Under the pieces are notes generated by a model. The model saw only the letters and a program-made list of their open reading frames with translations, was not told where the DNA came from and did not search any database. This document shows positions 7,236-16,431 of a stretch of DNA of 64,000 nucleotides, one piece after another; position 1 is the first letter of the stretch, and each line of letters starts with the position of its first letter. Made by a program: the position numbers and the translations under genes. Source of the stretch: Gemmatimonadaceae bacterium. Its GTDB lineage: Bacteria; Gemmatimonadota; Gemmatimonadetes; Gemmatimonadales; Gemmatimonadaceae. The stretch is from the NCBI GenBank assembly GCA_016742275.1, contig JACVCD010000007.1, positions 124,001 to 188,000 on the forward strand, given 5' to 3'.

Positions 7236-9089
7236 ATGACCCGTCCGTCGATCCTCTCTCGTGTGACCCCCATAGTGGGGATGCTGCTTGGCGCCACGTT
7301 GTTTGCCGCCTGCGGCAGCGATCCACAGGTCCCTTCCGCAGCCGAGGCGACGGGATCGAGCACCACGGCGGCCCCGGTCGCGAGTGTGCTGGCACAGATC
7401 CCGACCGTCCGCATCACGGATGCCAAGGGCAAGGGCGTGCGCAACGTGCTCGTGCGGTGGCGTGTCACGACGGGTGGTGGTCGCGTCGTGAACGACTCTG
7501 TGCGCACCAGTGGCAGCGGTGAGGCCAGTTCGGGCGGTTGGACACTTGGCCCGACTGCTGGCACCCAGACACTGACAGCCACGGCCGATGGCGTGCCGAC
7601 GGTGACATTCACCGCCAACGCGTCGGCGGGACCGGTTGCCACGCTGACGCGCCTTGCCGGTGATGCCCAAGAAGGTGTGGTGGGAACGGCAGTCACCACA
7701 CGTCCATCGGTTCGCGCGGAAGACCTGTACGGCAATCCGGTGTCGAATGTGCAGGTCACCTTTGCCGTGACGGCCGGCGGTGGGACAGCCACCGGTGATG
7801 TGCAGACGTCCGATGCCAATGGTATTGCGACCGTTGGCGGATGGACGCTCGGGCCGCAGGCCGGGCAGCAGCTGATGCGTGCCACGGCACTGGGCGCCAC
7901 TGCTGCCGCGTTCAGTGTCACGGCCAGACCCGGCCCGCCGGCACAGATCGTCAAGATTGCCGGCGACAATCAGCAGACGATCAGTGGTGTTCCGGTGAAC
8001 ACGCCGCCCGGCGTGCGTGTGGTGGACGCATTTGCGAATCCCGTGGGCAATGTACCGGTCACGTTTACACCAGGACCCAACTCCGGAACTGTAACTGGTG
8101 CGACGGTGCTGACGGATCCGGCCAACGGTACCGCCTTTGTCGGGAGCTGGACGCCGGGCAATGCGGCAACGCAGACGCTCGTGGTCACCAGCACGCTCAT
8201 GCCCAATGTATCTGCCACATTCACGGCCACGGTGACCCAATCACTCTTTGATGTGGACGTGCGCTTCATCGGCGAGGGCGCGAGTACGGCGGTGCGCAAC
8301 GCGTTCACCGCGGCAGTGGCCAAGTGGCGTTCGATCATCGTGGGTCACGTGCACAACACCATCGTCAGTCGCGCAGCCGGTTTCTGTAACGAACCGTGGC
8401 TTCCTGCCATGAACGAAACGGTGAACGACGTGGTGATCTTTGCGCGCATCGTGGATATCGATGGACCGCTCGGCGTGCTGGGTCAGGCGGGCCCATGTCT
8501 GTTCAATACATCCACGCGCCTCACGTCAGTCGGCATCATGGAGTTCGATATCGCCGACATGCAGTTGCTACTCGATCGTGGGCAGCTGCAGGATGTGATT
8601 CTGCACGAGATGGGCCATGTCTTCGGCATCGGAACACTCTGGAACTTCCAGCGTTCGCTTTTGATTGGCGCGCAGACGGATACGTCCCACTTTGTCGGCA
8701 CGTCCGCACGTCAGCAGTTCAACGCGTTGAACACGGTGAGCTACAGTGGTCCCGGCGTGCCGGTAGCAAATGTGGGAGGCGCGGGTTCCCGCGACAGTCA
8801 CTGGCGCGAAAGTGTGTTCGGCCGCGAACTCATGACACCCAGTCTCAATTCCAACGTGGCCAATCCGCTGAGCCGGATCACGGTGGGATCGCTGCAGGAT
8901 CTTGGCTATCAGGTCAATCTGGCGGCGGCGGATGTGTATTCGGTGACCGCGCCGATCTACGCATTCCCCTTCGGTGTGAGTCAGCAAACGATCGAACTGG
9001 GCTCCGACATCAAGGATATTCCGCTCTACGGCGTGCATCCCAACGGTCGTGTGGAACTGGTGCGCCCTGCACGACGTGAGCGGCGATAA
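7236..9089 (+). CDS. Ig-repeat lipoprotein with M8 (leishmanolysin-like) metallopeptidase domain
   Basis: The 617-aa protein starts with a lipoprotein signal (MTRPSILSRVTPIVGMLLG, lipobox LFAAC about residues 21-25). Three bacterial Ig-like (Big_1 type) modules follow, at about 50-340, each with the 'G(N/K)xVxNVxVxF...GxxTGGGT...GGWTLGP' pattern. The C-terminal half has H457-E458-M-G-H461-xx-G-IGTLW, a third histidine in DSHWRE (H522) and a Met-turn in ELMTPS (M533), which is the metzincin M8 arrangement. The frame opens further upstream at 7134, but that start overlaps the divergent M16 gene and would place 34 residues before the signal peptide, so ATG 7236 is preferred. It is probably an outer-membrane-anchored protease or adhesin. 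Confidence 0.85.
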   Translation: MTRPSILSRVTPIVGMLLGATLFAACGSDPQVPSAAEATGSSTTAAPVASVLAQIPTVRITDAKGKGVRNVLVRWRVTTGGGRVVNDSVRTSGSGEASSGGWTLGPTAGTQTLTATADGVPTVTFTANASAGPVATLTRLAGDAQEGVVGTAVTTRPSVRAEDLYGNPVSNVQVTFAVTAGGGTATGDVQTSDANGIATVGGWTLGPQAGQQLMRATALGATAAAFSVTARPGPPAQIVKIAGDNQQTISGVPVNTPPGVRVVDAFANPVGNVPVTFTPGPNSGTVTGATVLTDPANGTAFVGSWTPGNAATQTLVVTSTLMPNVSATFTATVTQSLFDVDVRFIGEGASTAVRNAFTAAVAKWRSIIVGHVHNTIVSRAAGFCNEPWLPAMNETVNDVVIFARIVDIDGPLGVLGQAGPCLFNTSTRLTSVGIMEFDIADMQLLLDRGQLQDVILHEMGHVFGIGTLWNFQRSLLIGAQTDTSHFVGTSARQQFNALNTVSYSGPGVPVANVGGAGSRDSHWRESVFGRELMTPSLNSNVANPLSRITVGSLQDLGYQVNLAAADVYSVTAPIYAFPFGVSQQTIELGSDIKDIPLYGVHPNGRVELVRPARRERR

Positions 9090-9108
9090 GTAGGCGATAG
9101 GCAGAACG

Positions 9109-9140
9109 GTGTTTCCGGAGTCCTGGTACTCCGGAAACAC
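9109..9140. terminator. Bidirectional hairpin between convergent genes
   Basis: A perfect 13-bp stem (9109-9121 with 9128-9140) has the 6-nt loop CCTGGT. It sits between the stop of the plus-strand metallopeptidase gene (9089) and the stop of the minus-strand YdcF gene (9143). No T-run follows on either strand, so it may work with Rho or act as a 3' end stabiliser. Confidence 0.65.
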
Positions 9141-9142
9141 GA

Positions 9143-9838
9143 TCACCCCTCGATCTGCCGTCCAGTCACCTTGAGCCAGAGCATGAGCGCGAGATCGGTT
9201 GGCAATGCCACCGACTCGCGCAGCATGTACTCCAGCACCGCACGATTCGCGCTGATGGGACTGGTGCGCGTGGGCGACATCAACGGAGAGAGTCCGTGCA
9301 TGCGCGCCAGAATCTCCAGGCGCAACATGTGAAATGGATCGCTGACAAGCAGGACGCGGGGACTGGCCTCACCGTTCGCGTCTGCACTGTTTCGGCTCAC
9401 GCGCTGCAAGGAGTCGCGCAGCGCGTGCAGAACATCGGCAGCGCCCTGCATGCTGGCCAGCGACGTGCGCCCTGACGATTCCAGCAGAATGTGTTCATTG
9501 GGTACGCCGCGACGCACGAGATAACGTCGGCCGGCGGCGGCTTCGCTGATCTGATCACCCGGCCGGCGTCCACCCGTCAGCACCACATCGGGCGCGCGAC
9601 CGGACTTGTACAGTCCAAGGGCGTGATCGAGGCGTGAGCGCAGGACCGGCGATGGCCGTCCACCATACTGCGCGGCTCCAAGGACAATGATTGCGTCTGC
9701 CTTGTCCACCGAACTCCGTCTCGACCAACCGGCAATGGCCACGAGGCACACGAGCCAGCCTGCCAGCAACACCAGAATGCCCCGCCAGATGAGGCGGGAC
9801 GGTCGGGGGAGTGGAAGACGAAGGCCTTTTGCGGGCAT
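9143..9838 (-). CDS. YdcF family (DUF218) membrane-anchored protein
   Basis: The 231-aa protein has one N-terminal transmembrane segment (LIWRGILVLLAGWLVCLVAIAG, about residues 16-37). The DUF218 domain follows with 'ADAIIVLGAAQYGGRPSPVLRSRLDHALGLY', 'PDVVLTGG' and 'LLVSDPFHMLRL'. Members related to SanA/YdcF/ElyC are envelope proteins; some influence vancomycin sensitivity or envelope polysaccharide, and YdcF binds SAM, but the reaction is not settled. The start is ATG at 9838. It sits downstream of the beta-CASP gene on the same strand with a 49-nt gap. The family is clear; the function is not. Confidence 0.85.
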   Translation of the reverse strand: MPAKGLRLPLPRPSRLIWRGILVLLAGWLVCLVAIAGWSRRSSVDKADAIIVLGAAQYGGRPSPVLRSRLDHALGLYKSGRAPDVVLTGGRRPGDQISEAAAGRRYLVRRGVPNEHILLESSGRTSLASMQGAADVLHALRDSLQRVSRNSADANGEASPRVLLVSDPFHMLRLEILARMHGLSPLMSPTRTSPISANRAVLEYMLRESVALPTDLALMLWLKVTGRQIEG

Positions 9839-9887
9839 GTCGCCAAACTACCCAATCGTCGCGCAGGTCTCCACGTCAGTGCAGCAG

Positions 9888-11318
9888 CTAGATGGGAATT
9901 CGGTCTCCAGGGGCCGGAATGTCGACGCGGAACCCGTCGGCGGAAAGCTGAGCCGAAAACGCCTCCTGTGCCTCATGCTCGCCGTGAACCAGCATGACCC
10001 GCGGCTGACCGCGTCCTTCTGACACACCGTGCTGACGGACAGCCTGAAGCCAGGCATGCAGCTCGCTGCGGTCGGCATGCGCGCTGTATCCCAACAGGAC
10101 CTCGATATGCGCTTGCAGCGGAACGGGTTCGCCAAAAATCCGAAGCTCGGCGCGCCGCTCCACAATGCGACGTCCCATCGTGTGTTCTGCCTGAAAGCCG
10201 ACGATGAGAATCGTATTTCGCGGATCGGACGCGCCGTACCGTAGGTGGTGCAGGATACGTCCCGATTCGGCCATGCCTGACGCCGCGATGATGATCATCG
10301 GTCCGTTCATGGCATTGAGCTTCTTCGATTCCGTCACTTCGCGCGTGAAACGCACCATCGGGAAGTCGAACAGATGCGGCACACGACGCACCAGGTCTTC
10401 ACTCTGATCGTACGTCTCCGGGTGCATCGTAAAAACCGTCGTCGCATCCGTGGCCAGCGGCGAATCGATGAAGATTGGTATCTCGGGTATGCGCCCCTCG
10501 CGCCGCAGTTGATGCAGATCGTACACGAGTTCCTGCGTTCGCCCTACAGCAAATGCCGGAATCAGCACACGACCGCCCCGAGCAGCGGTCTCGCGTACGA
10601 CACGGGCGAGTTGTTCACGCGCACCATCCACGGATTCGTGATCGCGATTGCCGTACGTGCTTTCGCAGATGATGGCATCGGCACCTCCGGACGGTGGTGC
10701 CGGATCGCGAATGATTGGCAGCCCGGTTCGTCCGACGTCGCCGCTGAACACCACCCGGCGAAACTCGTTGCCTTCTCGAAGCTCGAGCACCACCGAGGCG
10801 CTGCCAAGGATGTGTCCCGCCTCGACGAACTGCGCGCGCACGCCATCGGTGACTTCGAACCACTTGGTGTAGGGCACGCCCACCATGTATTCGAGCGTGC
10901 GGGTGGCGTCTTCCACGCGGTACAGGGGCTCTACGAATTCGTCGCGATGTTTTGCCAGGAACTCGGCATCCTTCTCCTGAATGTGCGCGGAGTCGGCGAG
11001 CATGATAGCGCAGAGATCGCGCGTCGCTGAAGTGGCCCAGATGGTGCCCGTGTAGCCCTGAGCGACCAGGTAGGGCAGACGACCTGCGTGGTCGATGTGC
11101 GCATGTGAGAGCACAATCGCGTCGATTTCCTCGACGGGGACAGGCAGGCGCGCATTCTTGCCGCGCGACTCGCTGCGCTTGCCCTGAAACATGCCGCAAT
11201 CCAGCAGCACGGTGCGCGAACCCACGCGCAGGATGTGGCACGAGCCGGTGACTTCCTGGGCAGCGCCGGAGAATTCGATATGCACGGATGCAGGGGATGA
11301 GGTCGGAATGAAGACCAT
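9888..11318 (-). CDS. MBL-fold beta-CASP ribonuclease (CPSF/Ysh1-like)
   Basis: The 476-aa protein has the metallo-beta-lactamase signature SHAHIDHAG (HxHxDH at about 72-77), an early LLDCGMFQG strand, and later the beta-CASP motifs 'ESTYGNRDH', 'IPAFAVGRTQELVYDL', 'IIIAASGMAESGRILHHL' and 'YSAHADRSEL'. This is the bacterial branch of the CPSF73/Ysh1 RNA-processing nucleases. The frame could begin with TTG at 11327, but ATG at 11318 has a GAGG just upstream and is preferred. RNase J and Int11-type members cut or trim RNA in the cytoplasm; the RNA target here is unknown. No KH domain is fused at the N-terminus. Confidence 0.9.
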   Translation of the reverse strand: MVFIPTSSPASVHIEFSGAAQEVTGSCHILRVGSRTVLLDCGMFQGKRSESRGKNARLPVPVEEIDAIVLSHAHIDHAGRLPYLVAQGYTGTIWATSATRDLCAIMLADSAHIQEKDAEFLAKHRDEFVEPLYRVEDATRTLEYMVGVPYTKWFEVTDGVRAQFVEAGHILGSASVVLELREGNEFRRVVFSGDVGRTGLPIIRDPAPPSGGADAIICESTYGNRDHESVDGAREQLARVVRETAARGGRVLIPAFAVGRTQELVYDLHQLRREGRIPEIPIFIDSPLATDATTVFTMHPETYDQSEDLVRRVPHLFDFPMVRFTREVTESKKLNAMNGPMIIIAASGMAESGRILHHLRYGASDPRNTILIVGFQAEHTMGRRIVERRAELRIFGEPVPLQAHIEVLLGYSAHADRSELHAWLQAVRQHGVSEGRGQPRVMLVHGEHEAQEAFSAQLSADGFRVDIPAPGDRIPI

Positions 11319-11832
11319 GTCCCTCAATACTGCCGTGTTTGGCAGGCGTGCGCTACGTGCGGTGATGCGTGGTGCAGGACGTGATACGAATCAGGTATGA
11401 CGTGTTCAGCGCGAGTATGACCGTACGATCAATCACGACTACCAATCGCGCTGACGTGGCCAGATCGCAAAGGACTCGGCGCGATGCGTCGCGACCCAAT
11501 CCCACGCCACATCGTACCAGTGTCGAACCAGCGTCGGTATCGACGAAACGGTCATGATGTCTCCCACAAGAGTTCCACGGTGATACCCTCCGTTGCACCA
11601 CAATGTCACACCAGTGCACGGATCCGTGCCGTGATAGAGCGCACGAAGCGAGCCACAATTTTCCATTGCGTGTGCGGCACGTCACTTGCTCATAGCAGAC
11701 TCTGCCGAAGTATTGTTGCTGAGCACGCTGCGCCGTGTTGCAGCGATACGCCACGACGATTTCCGATTGCTCCACGCGTGCACATCGGAACGCCGTTCGG
11801 TCTCGACGTCGTTTTTCAGAGGAGACTGTGCG
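11319..11832. other. 514-nt stretch with no confident gene
   Basis: The spacer between the beta-CASP nuclease (minus) and the glycosyltransferase remnant (plus) is less GC-rich than its surroundings. A small minus-strand frame is listed separately. No tRNA, strong promoter, terminator or direct repeat was recognised. With the truncated gene next to it, this looks like a site of past deletion or insertion. Confidence 0.5.
11439..11666 (-). CDS. Possible small protein, 75 aa
   Basis: A frame in the otherwise empty 11.3-11.8 kb spacer encodes a sequence with protein-like character: 'DPCTGVTLWCNGGYHRGTLVGD' reads like a compact loop-strand unit, and 'PTLVRHWYDVAWDWVATH' like an amphipathic aromatic helix. 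It does not have the Arg/Ser-rich composition of shadow frames in this GC range. The start would be ATG at 11666. No ribosome-binding site is visible and a stop lies six codons upstream, so a longer form is excluded. I do not recognise a family. Confidence 0.33.
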   Translation of the reverse strand: MENCGSLRALYHGTDPCTGVTLWCNGGYHRGTLVGDIMTVSSIPTLVRHWYDVAWDWVATHRAESFAIWPRQRDW

Positions 11833-12342
11833 ATGACGCACTGCGCTGACCTTCCACGACCCACGCCGGTCGTACTCATCGGTGATGATCACTGGGAGTC
11901 ACCGGCCGCACACACACGTACGATGGCTACGGCGTGTGTCGCTCAACGCGATGTATTGGTGGTTGAACCGCCACGTTTCCTCGACGATGCTGCCTATCCC
12001 ATGCTGCATGTAGTGCAGCCCAGCGATGGCATCGAAGCTTCGAGCGATGTCGCAGGCTCAAGCACGACAACAGCGCACGCGCTCATTCGCGTTGTTCCGC
12101 TATTGCCGCGACGCCTCCTCACGGAATCCGCGGCGACGGCGCGCGAAGTGTGGGGGCTGGTGCGGACGGAGCTCATGCGATGGAGCTGGCACCATGCGTC
12201 CATTGCAGAGCGGTTTGAATCGCCCCAGTACTGGTGCTGTCTGCCGGAAGCGCTGGCGAGCGTGCGCGATGTCTTTGGCGAGGGCGCGATGCTGCCAGCG
12301 TGGAATTACGAGTCGGTGGGCTCGGTAGGCGGCGCAAGCTGA
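11833..12342 (+). pseudogene. Truncated glycosyltransferase (GT4-like N-terminal half only)
   Basis: The ATG at 11833 has a strong ribosome site (AGAGGAGA). The 169-aa product resembles the N-terminal Rossmann domain of TuaH/WcaJ-neighbour type GT4 glycosyltransferases: 'PVVLIGDDHWESPAAHTRTMATACVAQRDVLVVEPPRFLDD' opening, then 'RVVPLLPRRLLTES' and 'YWCCLPEALASVRDVFG' near the end, where full-length enzymes continue into the nucleotide-sugar-binding domain. Here the frame runs into the 3' end of the convergent sigma-54 activator gene and stops 37 nt inside it. The second domain is missing, so it is probably non-functional. Family assignment is moderate; the truncation is clear if that assignment holds. 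Confidence 0.6.
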
Positions 12343-13412
12343 TCGCGCTTGGCGCGCATGGATCGGCGCGCCAGCAGCTTCTGCAATGACTGGCGGTGCA
12401 AGCCGAGGGCACGCGCTGTGCGCGCGATGTTTCCGCCGTGTCGATCGAGAGCGGCCGCCAGGAACGCCCGATCGAAGGCCTGTAGCGCTTGCTCGCGCGC
12501 CGCAGCAAATGGCAGGTGCTGGGTGGCAGCCACCAAACTCCGAGCCGCCTGTTCGTCGGCTTCCAGTTCGATAGCGCCCGCACTCACAATGGTCGGCGGA
12601 AGATGTCGCACTTCGATGCGGTCACCGTCGCACATCACGACAGCACCTTCGATCGCATTGCGAAGTTCGCGCACGTTGCCCGGCCACGCGTAGTGCTCGA
12701 GGAGCGTGAGCGCTTCCGGGCTGATGGCCTGAACCATCGCGGTGTGTCGTGCCCCGTACACCTGAAGGAAGTGATGCACAAGCAAGGCAATGTCCGCGCG
12801 ACGTTCTCTGAGCGGCGGCAGCGTGATCGCAATGACCTTGAGCCGATACAGCAGGTCTTCGCGGAAATGTCCCATCTCGACCATGGCTTCCAGTGGCCGA
12901 TTGGTGGCCGCGATCAGGCGCACGTTCACGTGCGTAGTCCGTGTGCCTCCCACACGCATGACCTCGCCGTTCTCGAGTGCGCGAAGCACCTTGGCCTGCG
13001 CCGGTGCCCCCAGATCGCCGATCTCATCGAGAAAGAGCGTTCCTCCATGCGCTGCCTCGAACAATCCACCGTGGTCACGCACGGCTCCGGTGAATGCACC
13101 GCGCGTGTGGCCGAAGAGTTCGCTCTCGACCAGGTCTGCCGGCAGCGCTGAACAATTGAGCGCAACGAATGGCCGGGCGTGACGCGTGCTGACATCGTGG
13201 AGCGCGCGAGCCGCCAGTTCCTTTCCGGTGCCGCTCTCACCGGTGAGCAGCACGGTGACATCAGTGCGGCCCACCCGGTCGATGCGCTGGAACACCTCAC
13301 GCATGATGGACGTGTTCCCGAAGAGCCCGCGAAATTCCGCAGGCTCGCCGCTGCCGCGATGCAGCGCCAGAGGAGGTAGACCATCCGTAGTGAACCGAGC
13401 GACGTCGCTCAT
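12306..13412 (-). CDS. Sigma-54-dependent transcriptional activator without receiver domain
   Basis: The 368-aa protein is an AAA+ enhancer-binding protein. It has Walker A GESGTGKE (58-65), the sigma-54-contacting loop GAFTGA (105-110), Walker B GTLFLDE (124-130), and '[27 protein letters not shown]' further on. A Fis-type helix-turn-helix lies at the C-terminus ([22 protein letters not shown]). Only about 30 residues precede the AAA+ domain, so there is no phospho-receiver, GAF or PAS sensor. The start ATG at 13412 has AAAGGAG upstream. Such PspF-like activators are often always active or controlled by a partner protein. The orphan pilin promoter at 35936 is one candidate target, but the link is speculative. 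Confidence 0.92.
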   Translation of the reverse strand: MSDVARFTTDGLPPLALHRGSGEPAEFRGLFGNTSIMREVFQRIDRVGRTDVTVLLTGESGTGKELAARALHDVSTRHARPFVALNCSALPADLVESELFGHTRGAFTGAVRDHGGLFEAAHGGTLFLDEIGDLGAPAQAKVLRALENGEVMRVGGTRTTHVNVRLIAATNRPLEAMVEMGHFREDLLYRLKVIAITLPPLRERRADIALLVHHFLQVYGARHTAMVQAISPEALTLLEHYAWPGNVRELRNAIEGAVVMCDGDRIEVRHLPPTIVSAGAIELEADEQAARSLVAATQHLPFAAAREQALQAFDRAFLAAALDRHGGNIARTARALGLHRQSLQKLLARRSMRAKRDQLAPPTEPTDS

Positions 13413-13573
13413 GATTCGGCTCCTTTACAGTGACGTTGATCACGCAACGTCTCAGTCATTGGACCTGCGCTCCCGCAACATTGTGTTCGACGCGACATGC
13501 GGCAAGGGCACAGCATGGGCACGCTATGTCACGGCATTCGACATCTGTGACGACGCGTGAATTCGTGCACGCG

Positions 13574-14194
13574 TTACGTCTCGCCGAGCCGCAACCAGCG
13601 TCGAACCTCAGGTGTTTCAAAGCGCGCGAGTGCATCAATCATCTGCGGCGCACTTTCCGCGTGAACCAACCACGCGTCCGGATCGCTGCGCAAAAATCCT
13701 TCGGTGCCGAGATGACTGAGCAGTGCGCGCAGCGGCGCCCAGTACCCGTCCGCATCCAGTAGTCCCATCGGTTTGCGGTGCACACCCAGCTGTGCCCACG
13801 TCCACGTTTCGAAGAATTCCTCGAGCGTTCCAATACCGCCGGGCAGTGTAATGAAGGCATCAGCCATGCTCGCCATGAGTGCCTTTCGCTCATGCATACT
13901 GTCCACGATGTGCAGATGGGTGATGTCGCGATGAGCCACTTCGCGTTGCACCAGGCCATGCGGCATCACCCCAATGACTTCACCACCGGCAGCCATGGCG
14001 GCGTCAGCGATTGCACCCATGAGTCCTGTTCGTCCACCGCCGTACACGAGAGCAATGCCACGTTGCGCCAGCTCTGTACCGAGAGAAACCGCCTGCGCGC
14101 GATACGCTGGTCGGACGCCGTCATTGCCGGCGCAGTACACGCCGATGCGCTGCAATGGTGGTGTTATGGTCGTCGCGTTTTGTGACACAGTCAT
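13574..14194 (-). CDS. LOG family protein (TIGR00730 Rossmann-fold nucleotide hydrolase)
   Basis: The 206-aa protein has the LOG signature: a Rossmann start (RIGVYCAGNDGVRPAY), 'LVYGGGRTGLMGAIADAAMAAGGEVIGVMP', and the catalytic motif PGGIGTLEEFFETWTWAQLG. Family members hydrolyse nucleoside 5'-monophosphates to base and ribose-5-phosphate; plant and some bacterial members release cytokinins. The start is ATG at 14194, only 16 nt after the stop of the DUF2156 gene, so the two are probably co-transcribed. Nothing nearby suggests cytokinin synthesis, so a nucleotide-salvage role is more likely here. Confidence 0.88.
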   Translation of the reverse strand: MTVSQNATTITPPLQRIGVYCAGNDGVRPAYRAQAVSLGTELAQRGIALVYGGGRTGLMGAIADAAMAAGGEVIGVMPHGLVQREVAHRDITHLHIVDSMHERKALMASMADAFITLPGGIGTLEEFFETWTWAQLGVHRKPMGLLDADGYWAPLRALLSHLGTEGFLRSDPDAWLVHAESAPQMIDALARFETPEVRRWLRLGET

Positions 14195-14209
14195 GAATGC
14201 GATGCTTGG

Positions 14210-15736
14210 TTAGCGAGAGTGTTCGGACACGCCCGGCGACCGCTGCGAGATATCCTGCGGTGCGAGACATGGTCCTGGCGTGGCCAATATATGCAGCCGT
14301 CTGGCGGCACCCCATAGAATTGGCGCGGTAACGGCGGGACCCGCGCACGCGATCAACACCACCAGCCACGTGCAGATCGATGAGGCAAGTGAGAGATGGT
14401 CGGATTGCGTGGTGTTCTGCACGAACCACCCTGCCTGCACGGCTGTGAGTGTGGCGTCCGCAGTCACCGCCACGGCGAGCCATGTGGCAAGGCGAGCGGT
14501 CCATGTTCGACTTGCTGACGAGCGTGCCCCACTCGATGCTGTGCGCTGCGAAAGCACAAAGAGCGTCAGCAGGAGCAGCACATCGAACAACAGCCAACTC
14601 ACCTGCACAGCTCGTGCTGGAAACCATGGTGTCACAGGAGCCATCGCCAGTACCAATGTCCACGGCACCAGGAGCCAGGCGAGAATCTGCAACAGTAATC
14701 GGGGTCCGCGCAGAATGGTCTGCATGGCGAATCGCCACAGCGAGCCATTGGCAAATGCCCGGAGTCCATCGACGAGCGCCCGCCATCCGACGTGTTCACG
14801 CGGCCATGCGAGATAGATCGGTTCCCAGTGGTCTGGTCCGAGTTTGCGCTTGAATGCAGAGAGCCCTTCGAAATTGAACAGCGGCCTGGACCAACGACGC
14901 GCGCGCTGCAGCCACCTGTCCACAGACCCGTGAAGCGGAGCCAATCCCAACGTGGCCCATGTCACACCATCCTGGGCCATGGTGCGCATCGCGTGATCCA
15001 CCAGCAATTCCGCGGTGCCGTTCGGCGCATCAGGATCGCGGAGCAAATGCTCGAGCAGCCAACCACGCTGCTGCTGCTCAGCATCACGCGACGCGACTGG
15101 GGCCATGGCCAGAAGAGCCACCAATCGGTCGTCCTGAATCGCCACCCAACATTGCCGGGATTCGGCACGAGTGGTCAAATCAATCGTCACCAGAAACGAC
15201 ATTGGTGCGAGACCGTGCGTGGCCTGCCATCGTGTGATGAGTGCCTGTACGGCAGGGCCGAGTGTACCGCGAGTCAAAGCCGTGGGATTGATCGCATGAA
15301 TCCGAACCCCCTTGGCGCGCGCGCGTCGGATTTGCTCTCGCAGCGAGCGGTGCCGCCTGAGATGCGCCCCCCACTCCTGCGGATTCCACACGGGTTGTTC
15401 GCCCACCAACCGCCGCTGCAACTGCGTGGATGTGACCAGACGGCCTTCAGTAGCAAAGAAGCTGGGGCGTCTGTGCTGCCGGATTGCCTCACGCACAAAC
15501 GCTTCGGCCACCGGAACCACGTGTTCGAGCGGCGCAATGGGCTCACCGGCGGCTACCATCGCGCCCGGCATATCCGCGTACGCCACCATCGCCGGTCCGA
15601 GTGCGGCTGGTGGACACCAGCGCCTCAGATCGTCGCCCACCGCGCGGAAAGCGGTAGCCGTGCGCCCGTGCAACCGCACGAGATCGGCACTAGCTTCGGA
15701 TATGTCCTCGTCGCATGCCTTTCCCACGCTGAGCAT
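14210..15736 (-). CDS. DUF2156 (MprF C-terminal-like) membrane protein
   Basis: The 508-aa protein begins with the DUF2156 GNAT-fold domain found in phosphatidylglycerol lysyltransferases ([19 protein letters not shown] at 22-40, '[21 protein letters not shown]', '[27 protein letters not shown]'). Hydrophobic segments follow at the C-terminus, the reverse of MprF, where membrane segments come first. MprF adds amino acids from aminoacyl-tRNA to lipids, changing surface charge; that function here is inference. The ATG at 15736 makes the gene overlap the divergent upp start by 35 nt. Homology begins near residue 20, so a slightly later start (GTG at residue 20) is possible. It is likely in an operon with the LOG gene. 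Confidence 0.78.
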   Translation of the reverse strand: MLSVGKACDEDISEASADLVRLHGRTATAFRAVGDDLRRWCPPAALGPAMVAYADMPGAMVAAGEPIAPLEHVVPVAEAFVREAIRQHRRPSFFATEGRLVTSTQLQRRLVGEQPVWNPQEWGAHLRRHRSLREQIRRARAKGVRIHAINPTALTRGTLGPAVQALITRWQATHGLAPMSFLVTIDLTTRAESRQCWVAIQDDRLVALLAMAPVASRDAEQQQRGWLLEHLLRDPDAPNGTAELLVDHAMRTMAQDGVTWATLGLAPLHGSVDRWLQRARRWSRPLFNFEGLSAFKRKLGPDHWEPIYLAWPREHVGWRALVDGLRAFANGSLWRFAMQTILRGPRLLLQILAWLLVPWTLVLAMAPVTPWFPARAVQVSWLLFDVLLLLTLFVLSQRTASSGARSSASRTWTARLATWLAVAVTADATLTAVQAGWFVQNTTQSDHLSLASSICTWLVVLIACAGPAVTAPILWGAARRLHILATPGPCLAPQDISQRSPGVSEHSR

Positions 15737-16349
15737 CGTAGACCACCCGCTGGTCCGTCACAAGCTCACGCTGCTGCGCGATCGCGCCACGCCTACCAAG
15801 CAGTTCAAGGAGTTGGTAGACGAAATCGCGATGCTCATGGCCTATGAGGCCACCCGCGATCTCGTGCTGGAACCCGCACGGGTGGATACGCCACTCGAAT
15901 CGACCAGCGGTTGGGCCGTTCGTGGCAAGAAGCTCACGCTGGTGCCCATTCTGCGTGCGGGTCTCGGCATGGTGGAGGGCATTCTCCGCCTCATTCCTTC
16001 GGCGCGCGTCGGGCACATCGGCCTGTATCGTGATCACGACACGCTCGAACCGGTGGACTACTACTTCAAGGTTCCCGGTGATGTGAGCGAGCGGGATTTT
16101 CTGTTGCTCGACCCCATGCTTGCTACGGGAGGCAGCGCGTCGGCTGCGGTGGCGTCGCTCAAGCGCGCCGGAGCCACCCGTATTCGTTTTCTCTGTCTGG
16201 TGGCCGCACCGGAAGGTGTAGCGCGTCTGGCCAAGGATCATCCCGATGTGCCGGTCCTGACCGCCGGTCTCGATCGGGAACTCAATGAGCACGGATACAT
16301 TCTGCCGGGACTCGGCGACGCTGGTGATCGATTGTTTGGTACGCGGTAG
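15702..16349 (+). CDS. upp: Uracil phosphoribosyltransferase
   Basis: The 215-aa enzyme converts uracil and PRPP to UMP in pyrimidine salvage. Diagnostic features are the start '[17 protein letters not shown]', '[14 protein letters not shown]', the PRPP-binding loop [16 protein letters not shown], and the uracil-binding tail '[17 protein letters not shown]'. The length is normal. The frame is open far upstream, but ATG 15702 ([16 protein letters not shown]) fits the family length and lies at the divergent start region. A perfect palindromic terminator follows 33 nt after the stop. Confidence 0.97.
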   Translation: MSSSHAFPTLSIVDHPLVRHKLTLLRDRATPTKQFKELVDEIAMLMAYEATRDLVLEPARVDTPLESTSGWAVRGKKLTLVPILRAGLGMVEGILRLIPSARVGHIGLYRDHDTLEPVDYYFKVPGDVSERDFLLLDPMLATGGSASAAVASLKRAGATRIRFLCLVAAPEGVARLAKDHPDVPVLTAGLDRELNEHGYILPGLGDAGDRLFGTR

Positions 16350-16381
16350 TTCTAGCAGTTGATCGGATGGCACCAACAGAA

Positions 16382-16415
16382 AACGCCGGGGAATTCCCCG
16401 GCGTTTCTTTTTCGC
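16382..16415 (+). terminator. Intrinsic terminator after upp, probably bidirectional
   Basis: Positions 16382-16407 form a perfect 26-nt palindrome centred at 16394/16395 (13-bp stem core CGCCGGGGAA/TTCCCCGGCG). It is followed on the plus strand by CTTTTTC. The convergent DUF2225 gene ends at 16432, and on the minus strand the palindrome ends in a shorter T-run, so it can serve both genes. Confidence 0.9.
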
Positions 16416-16431
16416 TCGCTGTCTGGCGATA

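Noticed and set aside
7023..8240. 405-codon minus-strand frame opposite the Ig-domain lipoprotein
   Set aside because: Its Arg/Gly/His-rich product has no motif and mirrors the Val/Thr/Ala-rich Ig repeats on the plus strand.
13413..13573. Inverted ACGTTG/CAACGT pair upstream of the sigma-54 activator gene, a possible operator
   Set aside because: Six-base arms with a 6-nt centre are expected by chance, and no consensus regulator site is recognised.
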